Source of the DNA: SIG565 sp045601525
Lineage (GTDB): Bacteria; Bacillota; Clostridia; Oscillospirales; Acutalibacteraceae
Direction: 5' to 3'
DNA length: 20,354 bases
Assembly: GCA_045601525.1 (NCBI GenBank)
Contig: JAZRZR010000027.1
Location: forward strand, 1 to 20,354
Part shown: piece after piece, positions 5,868 through 12,136 of the stretch
Layout of the letters: the number at the start of each line of letters is the position of its first letter
How positions within the stretch are numbered: position 1 is the first letter of the stretch
Notes under the pieces: generated by a model
What the model saw: only the letters and a program-made list of their open reading frames with translations
The model's database searches: none
What the model was told of the DNA's origin: nothing
Translations under genes and position numbers: made by a program

Positions 5868-5966
5868 GTAATATTTAATTTACGGGGTGCTATTCGTAAA
5901 TTAATCCTAAAGATGCTATCTTAAGAATAAACGGCAGACAAGTTTCCTTGTCTGCCGCCTTTTTTA
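5868..5966 (+). ncRNA. Candidate structured small RNA, about 99 bases
   Basis: Three hairpins follow the promoter in series. TTAATTTACG (5875-5884) pairs with CGTAAATTAA (5895-5904) as a perfect 10-base-pair stem with a 10-base loop containing GGGUGC. CTAAAGAT and ATCTTAAG (about 5907-5926) pair at seven of eight positions. The terminator stem (5932-5957) is followed by a T-run at about 5960-5965. There is no start codon with a ribosome binding site inside. The 3' end just touches the stop codon of the convergent serine-hydrolase gene. I do not recognise a known RNA family. The call rests on promoter, structure and terminator only. Confidence 0.4.
5932..5957. terminator. Shared terminator between the serine hydrolase and the candidate small RNA
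   Basis: CGGCAGACAAG (5932-5942) and CTTGTCTGCCG (5947-5957) form a perfect 11-base-pair stem with a four-base loop. On the plus strand a T-run follows; on the minus strand GTTTATTCTT follows. It lies seven bases beyond the serine-hydrolase stop codon. Confidence 0.85.
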
Positions 5967-6956
5967 GAATAGTTTTGTATCTACAATATTTATAATTTGT
6001 GAGAAAATGCCCGCATCGTAAGATGATGGCCCCGGTGCATTTGTAACTATTGCAATTATATAAGGGTTGCCATCTTTCCATACTATACCTGCATCACTGT
6101 ATGAAAGCCAATCGCCCGAGCGATTATGTCCTTGCTTGTGAGAAATATCGACGCCCTTTAGTGCCGCCGTTGCATAATTATCCTTGGTGTTTGTGCAGGA
6201 ATTATAAAGGAATTTTGAATACTCGGTTTCGGTTTCAAAATATTTATACATTTCTCGCCAAACAACCGCCAAATCTTTTGCTTTAGTGTGAAGGCTCCAA
6301 ACTGTTGGTTTAATCTTAAGGGAATCACAACCTAAACTTCCTATCCAGGTGTTATACCCATCACGGCCAAAATAATCAACCTGCATCATATAGCCCACAT
6401 TATCACTGATGCTCATTGATTTTTTGATTATAGTTTCCATACTGAAAACTGTTCCATAAGGTGAATACTGCATATCTCCCGTTCCGGGCTCATAGTGCTT
6501 TTTCTCATAGGTCATTTGGGTTTGAAGATTAGCCTTGCCCTCTTCCATTTGCTTACAAGAGTAAAGCGAATATGCCGCCTTTACTGTGCAAGCGCCGAAA
6601 ATTCCCTTTTCGGTGTTATAGGCAAGCGCCTTATTGTTATCAAGCGAATAAACAACCACCGATATATCCCTTGAATAGCCATCTAATATGGCCTCTAACT
6701 CTTTTAAGGCCAGTGAATATGCTTCACCCTTAAGGTCACCATAGGGTATAAGAGTTTTGCCGCAATCGGTCATTTCATTAAACAAGTCGTTATACTTTGA
6801 TGTCTCTTTCTCGGGCACTGACGAGGTTTGCTGCTCACTGCTTTGGGGAATTTGTGAACTGCTCACATCAGGCTCTATAGTTTTTTTAGAGCAAGAGCAA
6901 AGCAAAACCAATGCCAAAACCACACAAAGCAATATTGAAATTTTATTTTTAATCAC
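5964..6956 (-). CDS. Lipoprotein of the class A beta-lactamase-like serine hydrolase family with Cys at the nucleophile position
   Basis: I choose the GTG at 6954-6956 as start: GGAGAG lies six bases before it, giving 330 residues. A signal peptide ends at the lipobox L-C-S-C22, followed by a Ser/Gln/Glu-rich linker, so the protein is probably tethered outside the cell. The rest matches the beta-lactamase2 (class A-like, PF13354) fold. The SxxK motif position reads GA-C123-T-V-K126, the SDN motif is intact (184-186), and the KTG position reads HKQG (K274-Q-G). The later SYSDAGIVWKDG and PYIIAIVTN strands are typical. Replacement of the catalytic Ser by Cys (codon TGC) would alter or abolish classical acyl-enzyme chemistry. 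A peptidoglycan-related hydrolase or a binding protein is more likely than antibiotic resistance. It has its own promoter (6986-7014) and a terminator. Confidence 0.8.
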   Translation of the reverse strand: MIKNKISILLCVVLALVLLCSCSKKTIEPDVSSSQIPQSSEQQTSSVPEKETSKYNDLFNEMTDCGKTLIPYGDLKGEAYSLALKELEAILDGYSRDISVVVYSLDNNKALAYNTEKGIFGACTVKAAYSLYSCKQMEEGKANLQTQMTYEKKHYEPGTGDMQYSPYGTVFSMETIIKKSMSISDNVGYMMQVDYFGRDGYNTWIGSLGCDSLKIKPTVWSLHTKAKDLAVVWREMYKYFETETEYSKFLYNSCTNTKDNYATAALKGVDISHKQGHNRSGDWLSYSDAGIVWKDGNPYIIAIVTNAPGPSSYDAGIFSQIINIVDTKLF

Positions 6957-6985
6957 AATTATCTCTCCAAAAAATTTGTGAGTAT

Positions 6986-7014
6986 ATTGTAGCACACTAT
7001 ATTAAACTATTCAA
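6986..7014 (-). promoter_or_regulatory. Promoter of the serine-hydrolase lipoprotein gene
   Basis: On the minus strand, TTGAAT (7009-7014), 17 bases, then TACAAT (6986-6991) preceded by TGC, an extended -10. It lies in the 77-base gap after the tail cassette, so the hydrolase is a separate transcription unit. Confidence 0.7.
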
Positions 7015-7033
7015 GGTGAAAATAACGGTAACA

Positions 7034-7195
7034 TTATTCTTCGTTTTCTTTTGCCTTTATTTCTTCATATTCTTTGATTGTGATTTCTCGCCAATTTTCA
7101 GGGCTATCATTTTTGCCTAAACAAATAGATTTTCCGTAAGCCTCGCCATTAGTTAAAACCATACCCTCGTTTGCGGTTATAATTCTTAATTCCAT
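7034..7195 (-). CDS. Small phage tail-cassette protein, 53 residues
   Basis: The product begins MELRIITANEGMVLTNGEAY and ends with an acidic, Glu- and Lys-rich tail. The ATG overlaps the end of the leucine-rich-repeat gene (TATGGAATTAA), a ten-base overlap that points to coupled translation. The EGMVLTNGEAYGK region with a following ENWREI is, from memory, a recurrent small protein placed after tail fibre genes in Clostridia phages; its role is unknown. It has no signal peptide or membrane segment. Confidence 0.7.
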   Translation of the reverse strand: MELRIITANEGMVLTNGEAYGKSICLGKNDSPENWREITIKEYEEIKAKENEE

Positions 7196-7845
7196 ACTAA
7201 ACTCCACCCCTTATTTGTGGCTACCGCCTTTTGCTCATCGGTTAGCATTGTCTCTCTATCGGCTTTGAAGGTTACGGTAAATGTGCCACCATCGTTTGAA
7301 TAGTCTTTTAAGTGTTCAATAACACTTAACATACTTTGAGAAGTTAAAGGGGAATAAGAAAAATCTATGTTTTTCCCTATAACACCCTCAAAAGTGATGT
7401 TTTCTAACGCCTTGCAATTATAAAACCAACTCGAAGCGTTTACGTGTTCCACCATAACTATTTTTTTAATGGTTTTTAACTGTGTGCAGTTATAAAAAAC
7501 ACGAGCATTAGGTGTTAGCGATGCATCTTCAGCGAGAACAATATCTACTGGTATTTGTGTTATTTGTGAATTATAAAGCATATACTCGGCATTAACTATT
7601 CTAATAGGGTATTTAGGGTTAAAAGTGGCATATTTCCAACCCTGTGTGCCGTAAAAAGCATAACTATATATAGTTCGGTTGCCATTATTTTGAAAAGCGT
7701 TCCAAAACCTATCGTACTCGGCTTGTTGACCTGCTTCGTAAACTTCGCCAATCTTATTTGCAAAATCTTGAGCACCAATTTTATCACTGATACCGAGCGA
7801 CTGTCTTAAAGCATTAGCAATATTGGATAAATACTCTTTTAACAT
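7186..7845 (-). CDS. Phage tail-associated protein with leucine-rich-repeat-like region
   Basis: This protein has 219 residues. The N-terminal part (LSNIANALRQSLGISDKIGA followed by QDFANKIGEVYEAGQQAEYD) is typical of tail proteins of Firmicute phages, where this segment precedes a variable receptor-binding part. From about residue 60 the sequence follows a BspA-like leucine-rich repeat pattern (NCTQLKTIKKIVMV, then NCKALENITFEGVIG), ending in a conserved LTDEQKAVATNKGWSLVWN tail seen in such proteins. It is probably the surface-contacting end of a tail fibre or baseplate. The ATG overlaps the stop of the upstream baseplate gene (TAATG). No catalytic motif is seen. Confidence 0.7.
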   Translation of the reverse strand: MLKEYLSNIANALRQSLGISDKIGAQDFANKIGEVYEAGQQAEYDRFWNAFQNNGNRTIYSYAFYGTQGWKYATFNPKYPIRIVNAEYMLYNSQITQIPVDIVLAEDASLTPNARVFYNCTQLKTIKKIVMVEHVNASSWFYNCKALENITFEGVIGKNIDFSYSPLTSQSMLSVIEHLKDYSNDGGTFTVTFKADRETMLTDEQKAVATNKGWSLVWN

Positions 7846-8990
7846 TAGTAATCACCCTCCAAAGCCTCACCTATGGCACTATTTATCATATTATCAACAT
7901 AGGAAATATCAGCCTTATTAACTATATCATAGCTTATTTCATCTAAACGGCTATCATAATGTTTACAGTATTCAAAAACCCCCATACTCGAAATAGGACT
8001 ATAATCAAACTCGGTAACGGAGTGAACCATATCATTTAGGGTAAGGTATGCACCCCTTTTAAGTGATACAAGGGTATATTCCTCGTCTTTGTATTCCCAC
8101 ACAATATCAAAAGTGTCATTTTGGCTTATTGGGAATTGTGCCATAATATCACAAATGAGTTCATTGGTTTCTAAAGTGTATAACGAATAATTTTTATATA
8201 TTGCCTTTCCGCTATAGTTTTTTTGTAAAAAATTATTTATAATGGTTGTTCTTTTGGCAACATCAACCGCTTCTTCAATGGCGGTTTTAGCATCCAAGAG
8301 CATCTTTTTATACTCATCGGTGAAATCGTTACTTGAAAGGCCTTTGCCCTCCTCTTTTGGTTGAGCGTAATCAAGCATTTTTTCAAAAGCCTCTTCTGCC
8401 TTTTCGGCGCTTTGTGCCGAAGAGGACGCATATTCTAATGCATCGGCCGAATATTTTATTGCCTCGGTTTTATTGTTTTCGGCAATCTCGGCACTTTCCT
8501 CGCTCTCTTTAGCCCACTTTTGAGCAGCATTAGAAAGGTTTTCGGTTTTTTGAAGAAGTGATGATACACCTTCAAAAATTTTAATATCCTCGGCAAAATC
8601 TCTTGATACGGCACTCAAATATATTTGCGAGGGTGGTGAAGAAATGGTTGCGATTTCGTTTCCGTCTTTATCAACAACAGTTATCAAAAGCACCGATTGA
8701 AACTGTTCGCCCGCCATTGTAACTCTAAGCGGAATAGGTCTTTTTACTACGCCGTCTTCCTCCGATAAGTTTTCCGAAGGATTATAGCCCACAAGCATTG
8801 AATTAAAATCTATTCGATATAAAAGGGTGGTTTCCTCACCGTAGGTTTGCTGTATTTTTTCTTTATAGGGGTCTTCGATTGTATACTTCACAACCGTTGC
8901 ATTATCCTCAAACTGCATACCGCCAAACTGGGAACTCTCGGGCTTTACGCCGTTTGCATCTAATGTGAAATTTATTTCTCTGACCGACAT
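7845..8990 (-). CDS. Phage baseplate upper protein / tail fibre (BppU-like)
   Basis: This protein has 381 residues. The N-terminal ~145 residues (MSVREINFTLDANGVKPES, with VVDKDGNEIATI) resemble the BppU/DUF2479 N-terminal domain that joins a receptor-binding module to the phage baseplate. Residues about 150-210 are a long Ala/Glu/Lys-rich heptad stretch, a probable trimeric coiled coil. The segment YAQPKEEGKGLSSNDFTDEY is the joint found in many Firmicute tail fibres. A distinct C-terminal domain (about 245-381) would be the distal part. AAGGAGG precedes the ATG at 8990. It is the first gene of a three-gene unit under the promoter at 9054-9082. No other virion genes are nearby. Confidence 0.75.
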   Translation of the reverse strand: MSVREINFTLDANGVKPESSQFGGMQFEDNATVVKYTIEDPYKEKIQQTYGEETTLLYRIDFNSMLVGYNPSENLSEEDGVVKRPIPLRVTMAGEQFQSVLLITVVDKDGNEIATISSPPSQIYLSAVSRDFAEDIKIFEGVSSLLQKTENLSNAAQKWAKESEESAEIAENNKTEAIKYSADALEYASSSAQSAEKAEEAFEKMLDYAQPKEEGKGLSSNDFTDEYKKMLLDAKTAIEEAVDVAKRTTIINNFLQKNYSGKAIYKNYSLYTLETNELICDIMAQFPISQNDTFDIVWEYKDEEYTLVSLKRGAYLTLNDMVHSVTEFDYSPISSMGVFEYCKHYDSRLDEISYDIVNKADISYVDNMINSAIGEALEGDY

Positions 8991-9022
8991 TTTTAACCTC
9001 CTTAATGAAAATCACAGCCCAC

Positions 9023-9046
9023 AAGATTACTGAATTCAGTAATCTT
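9023..9046. promoter_or_regulatory. 24-base perfect palindrome at the tail-cassette transcription start (candidate operator)
   Basis: AAGATTACTGAA is followed directly by its exact reverse complement TTCAGTAATCTT. Position relative to the promoter at 9054-9082 places it immediately downstream of the predicted start, where a bound dimeric repressor would block transcription. It could instead act as a 5' hairpin in the transcript. Confidence 0.6.
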
Positions 9047-9053
9047 AACCATT

Positions 9054-9082
9054 ATTCTAACTTCCAAAACGGGATTTGTCAA
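9054..9082 (-). promoter_or_regulatory. Promoter of the tail cassette
   Basis: On the minus strand, a perfect TTGACA (9077-9082), 17 bases, then TAGAAT (9054-9059). It points at the BppU-like gene, whose start codon is 64 bases beyond the -10. Confidence 0.7.
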
Positions 9083-9100
9083 GTACTTTTTACTGAATCA

Positions 9101-9137
9101 AGAAATCTCGGTCATCTTTTTAATGACCGAGATTTCT
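9101..9137. repeat. Perfect 15-base-pair stem-loop after the WYL operon
   Basis: AGAAATCTCGGTCAT (9101-9115) and ATGACCGAGATTTCT (9123-9137) pair fully around a seven-base loop. It begins nine bases beyond the stop of the 105-residue gene, so it probably marks the 3' end of the holA-WYL transcript. It lacks a proper U-tract on either strand, so an ordinary intrinsic terminator is not certain. Confidence 0.6.
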
Positions 9138-9145
9138 ATCAAAGA

Positions 9146-9463
9146 TTATTTTCTATAGTATTTATAATAGGCGGTGTAACTTTCCTTTTCTCCGTTAAGT
9201 TTGTTTATTCCCTCAACTGTTACACCGTCGCCGCTAAGCAGCATATTATACTCGGTGTCCTGCTCATCGCACCTAAAAATATCGATTTCTCCGCTTATTA
9301 TCCTAATTTCATTTTGGAGCAAAACTATCCTACCGTTTTTTGTAACCACATTATGATTAACTGTATCCCCTATTTGTTCTCGCTTGGTTATATATGTAAC
9401 CTCTCGGCCATCAAAATACCGAGCCACAGGGTTCTTTTTTCTCTTTTGGAAAAGTTTAAGCAT
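9146..9463 (-). CDS. Small hypothetical protein following the WYL regulator
   Basis: This protein has 105 residues, with no signal peptide or membrane segment. It has a basic start (MLKLFQKRKKNP), a middle of short beta-type strands (GREVTYITKREQ, then NGRIVLLQNEIRIISGE) and an aromatic, basic end (YTAYYKYYRK). From memory similar small proteins occur in Clostridia, but I know of no function. The ATG overlaps the end of the WYL gene by eight bases, so it is co-transcribed and probably coupled. It is the last gene of the holA-led unit. Confidence 0.65.
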   Translation of the reverse strand: MLKLFQKRKKNPVARYFDGREVTYITKREQIGDTVNHNVVTKNGRIVLLQNEIRIISGEIDIFRCDEQDTEYNMLLSGDGVTVEGINKLNGEKESYTAYYKYYRK

Positions 9464-10457
9464 TATAAAGTTCTCCCAAAGCCTTTATTTTTTCGGCTAC
9501 GCTATCTCGCAAAACACGAGGCGAAACCACCTCGATATCGGTGCCAAACTGCAATAGCCACCCAATAAGGCCCTCGCTAATTATGGCATTGGCCGAAAAA
9601 GAGAAGGTGGTATCGGTAACCTTATAGATAAAAATCTCCTCTGAAAAGCGGTCGATAATCTGCTCAAGCATTTTTTTATTACAACGAAGTTCGATTTTTT
9701 CTTCCTTGCCTCCAAACATATTAAAGGTTTTAGCGGTGTAATCAGCGATATCAAAACTATCGGTATAAGGGCTTACCTCACTAAAATGGCGCCAATTTTC
9801 CGTGGATATCTCAACGCCTTTCATTCTATCAAGTCTTAAATGCATTAGGTTATCATATTTTTGATTATTGGCAACAAGATAATAATGGTCATTTTGCCAA
9901 ATGAGCGCATAGGGGCTAACCACCATATCCTTATAAACGGTTTCGATTTGTCGGTTTTCGGTTAAACTACGCTGAAAATACTTAAGGGTTACCTTTTTAT
10001 GCTTTACAATAGCATCACTTATTTTATCAATACTATAATAAATTTCCTCATTATTGCACTTTTGTTTCGGATTGATAAAAATTCCCTTTTTGCGTTTTTT
10101 TGCCTGATGAACTGAAAGCATTGCATCAAGTTTTGCAATCAGTTCCCTTGTTTTTTTAGGAGAAACAAAATCGGCCGAGCGCACAGCATCCGAAAGCAAA
10201 TAAATTTCGGGCAACTCAAAATCTCGGCTTGCTAAAAAATAGCCTCTTCGCGGAACTCGTGTGTTTATAATATCGTAGCCAAAATCAACAAGCGCATCTA
10301 TATCGCTATATATCGCCTTGCGTTCGGCTGTTATACCATAGGCCTCAAGCTTTTCACATATTTCGCTTGCATTTAGCGGGTGCTCCTCATCGGTTTGCTC
10401 TTTAAGAATATTAACTATGTATAAAAGTTTTAATTTTTGGCTTGCTCTTGCTTCCAT
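9456..10457 (-). CDS. WYL-domain transcriptional regulator (HTH_11 plus WYL)
   Basis: This protein has 333 residues. Residues 1-75 form a winged helix-turn-helix of the DeoR-like type (KLLYIVNILKEQTDEEHPLN through GITAERKAIYSDIDAL to GYFLASRDF). The WYL domain lies at about 140-220 and contains the signature VVSPYALIWQNDHYYLVANN, with W187 and YYL 192-194, which in the family bind a ligand, possibly nucleic acid. A WCX-type C-terminal extension follows. AGAGGG lies seven bases before the ATG, and the gene overlaps the Toprim gene by 28 bases. The ligand and target are unknown. Its position in a replication/RNA-processing operon argues for a housekeeping role. Confidence 0.88.
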   Translation of the reverse strand: MEARASQKLKLLYIVNILKEQTDEEHPLNASEICEKLEAYGITAERKAIYSDIDALVDFGYDIINTRVPRRGYFLASRDFELPEIYLLSDAVRSADFVSPKKTRELIAKLDAMLSVHQAKKRKKGIFINPKQKCNNEEIYYSIDKISDAIVKHKKVTLKYFQRSLTENRQIETVYKDMVVSPYALIWQNDHYYLVANNQKYDNLMHLRLDRMKGVEISTENWRHFSEVSPYTDSFDIADYTAKTFNMFGGKEEKIELRCNKKMLEQIIDRFSEEIFIYKVTDTTFSFSANAIISEGLIGWLLQFGTDIEVVSPRVLRDSVAEKIKALGELYNA

Positions 10458-11026
10458 ATTTGCACCCTCTCTAAAAAACTTTCATAAGTGAACAATGTGT
10501 TTATAACATCTAAAAACAAATTTGAGGATAAGTTTTCGGGCAAATTTTCGTGTCTTAAAAATTCCTTACGAAGCCTGCTGCTTTCCTCCTTGCCCGAAAG
10601 TCCTAAAGCAAAAAGGTCGGCCTTTTGGATTTTTCGTCCTTTTTTATCGCTATCTACTGCACCGAATTTTTTTATTGCCTCTAAAATAACACTATCTTCA
10701 ATACCCTCAAGGCCCAAATAACCTTCAGCACTCTTTTTTGACTTGCGGCGTTCTTTTCCCTCTATTTGAGGCATATACACATTAACTATCCTATCGTTTT
10801 CGATTACGCCTTTTAGGTGGTTTCTTATCATATTCCCCGCACTGTCACTATCGGTTATAATTAGCAATCCTTTTTTATCTGCTAGAATTTTCAAGAGCTC
10901 TATTTTTTCCTTATCCTTAAAAATTCTAAAGCCGTTAGTTGTAATTATTGTAGCATCTATTATGTTTTCAAGTTTTATTTTATCGTATTTACCCTCTACA
11001 ACAATGCACTTATCAATCTTTAACAA
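10430..11026 (-). CDS. Toprim-domain protein, RNase M5-like (DUF4093 type)
   Basis: The first half is a Toprim domain: IVVEGKYDKIKL with the catalytic Glu (residue 11), IITTNGF, and the acidic ITDSDSAGNMIRNHL (D59, D61) that holds magnesium. The second half (KKSAEGYLGLEGIEDSVILE and on) is the DUF4093-type C-terminus. RNase M5 of the same fold matures 5S rRNA, but this gene is not next to ksgA, so the activity is inferred only. No ATG fits. I choose the TTG at 11024-11026, nine bases after AAAGG, giving 198 residues beginning MLKIDKCIVVEG. A GTG at 11035 or a TTG at 11056 are alternatives. In every case it overlaps the end of holA. Confidence 0.82.
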   Translation of the reverse strand: MLKIDKCIVVEGKYDKIKLENIIDATIITTNGFRIFKDKEKIELLKILADKKGLLIITDSDSAGNMIRNHLKGVIENDRIVNVYMPQIEGKERRKSKKSAEGYLGLEGIEDSVILEAIKKFGAVDSDKKGRKIQKADLFALGLSGKEESSRLRKEFLRHENLPENLSSNLFLDVINTLFTYESFLERVQIWKQEQAKN

Positions 11027-12071
11027 TTTTTTCACCCTTTGAGAGAATATAAACAAGTTTTATGATTAGTCCCTCTATTATAGTTCGCTCGTTTGCAGAA
11101 AAGCTTTTAAGGCCTTGTTCCGCCGAAACCAATTCCTCAAAGCAAAGGGTTAGCTTTTGTGAGGATATCCCTCTTGCGGTTGGGGTAAGTTTTTTAAGCA
11201 CAAAAGAACGGTTGCCATAGCCAAAATTCTTGGCTATTTCTTCGGGGCGCAATCCCGCATTTACGGCCGCCGATGTCCTATATAAATCTACAAACGAAAG
11301 GGCAATATTTGTAAAAATAGCCATAGGTTCTACCCTTAAGAAAAAGAGTTCATCAACAAGTGTCATAGCGCCTGCTATATTTTTATTAAAAATCTCTTTT
11401 GAAAGATTATAAATAGATGCCTCAACCGATGAGCAAACAACCTTATCAATCACACTACGGGTAATTTTGCCGCCTTTTACATAAAAGCACAGTTTTTCAA
11501 GTTCGCTCACCAAAACATTTATATCCTCGCCGCAAAGCTCCATCAAGTAAGCCGCAAGTTCACTGCCTAATTCAGCACCTCGTTTAGCGGCCCCTTTTAT
11601 AAGCATTTTGCGAAGGTCATCTTGTGTGCGATGGTCAATTTGAGCCGCCATACCGCCGCTCTTTTCAACCGCCGCTATAAGTTTTTTGAGCCTTTCGCTT
11701 TTCTTTACATCCGGTTCATAATTATTGCACCAAATTATAAAAACGGTGGTATCGGGGCAGTCCCCTGCCAAAGCGCAAAGCCAATCGAAATCACTTTTTG
11801 ATGCAGCCTCAAAATTATAATCGTTAAGAAGCACGCATTTTTTATCCTGCATCATAGGAAATTGCTCAATGGCATCGGCGAGTTCTGATAAATCGCACTC
11901 GCTATCAAAAAGGGAAAAATTAAAGACATCATCTCTTGAAACAGTTTTATCAACTATTTTATCGACATACTGTTTCTTTAGATATGCATCGTTACCGAAA
12001 ATCAAATAAACCGGCAAAATATTGCCGTTTGAAATATTGCTTTTGAGTGCATTTTCGTATGCTACTGCCAA
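11013..12071 (-). CDS. holA: DNA polymerase III subunit delta
   Basis: This 352-residue protein is of normal length for Firmicute HolA. It is the clamp-loader wrench that opens the sliding clamp. The N-terminal domain starts LPVYLIFGNDAYLKKQYVD, the family's usual LIxGxDxYLxxxY strand. The middle AAA+-like part includes FIIWCNNYEPDVKK. The C-terminal collar region contains EASIYNLSKEIFNKN and GYGNRSFVLKKLTPTAR. The start is TTG at 12069-12071 with a strong AAAGGGGG eight bases upstream. It follows comEC, the usual neighbour in Firmicutes, with its own promoter between them. It overlaps the Toprim gene. Confidence 0.93.
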   Translation of the reverse strand: MAVAYENALKSNISNGNILPVYLIFGNDAYLKKQYVDKIVDKTVSRDDVFNFSLFDSECDLSELADAIEQFPMMQDKKCVLLNDYNFEAASKSDFDWLCALAGDCPDTTVFIIWCNNYEPDVKKSERLKKLIAAVEKSGGMAAQIDHRTQDDLRKMLIKGAAKRGAELGSELAAYLMELCGEDINVLVSELEKLCFYVKGGKITRSVIDKVVCSSVEASIYNLSKEIFNKNIAGAMTLVDELFFLRVEPMAIFTNIALSFVDLYRTSAAVNAGLRPEEIAKNFGYGNRSFVLKKLTPTARGISSQKLTLCFEELVSAEQGLKSFSANERTIIEGLIIKLVYILSKGEKIVKD

Positions 12072-12104
12072 AAAGATTTCCCCCTTTCTATATTTCTAAT
12101 ATAT

Positions 12105-12133
12105 AGTATATTTTAATTTTACGATATTTTCAA
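12105..12133 (-). promoter_or_regulatory. Promoter of holA
   Basis: On the minus strand, TTGAAA (12128-12133), 17 bases, then TATACT (12105-12110). It begins only four bases beyond the comEC stop codon and gives holA and the genes behind it a separate transcript. Confidence 0.65.
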
Positions 12134-12136
12134 CAA

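Noticed and set aside
5964..6956. Antibiotic-resistance beta-lactamase
   Set aside because: The protein belongs to the broad class A-like serine hydrolase family, but the nucleophile position is Cys and KTG is KQG, so a resistance call is not supported.
7034..8990. Calling the tail genes a prophage
   Set aside because: Only three tail-tip genes are present, flanked by normal chromosomal genes; no integrase, structural, packaging or lysis genes and no attachment-site repeats are visible.
9005..9568. 187-codon open frame on the plus strand
   Set aside because: It crosses the tail promoter, palindrome, stem-loop and two real minus-strand genes; it matches no family and has no ribosome binding site.
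9456..10457. WYL regulator as a marker of a hidden defence island
   Set aside because: It is locked by overlaps into the holA unit, and no defence genes are nearby; the tail cassette is a separate transcription unit.
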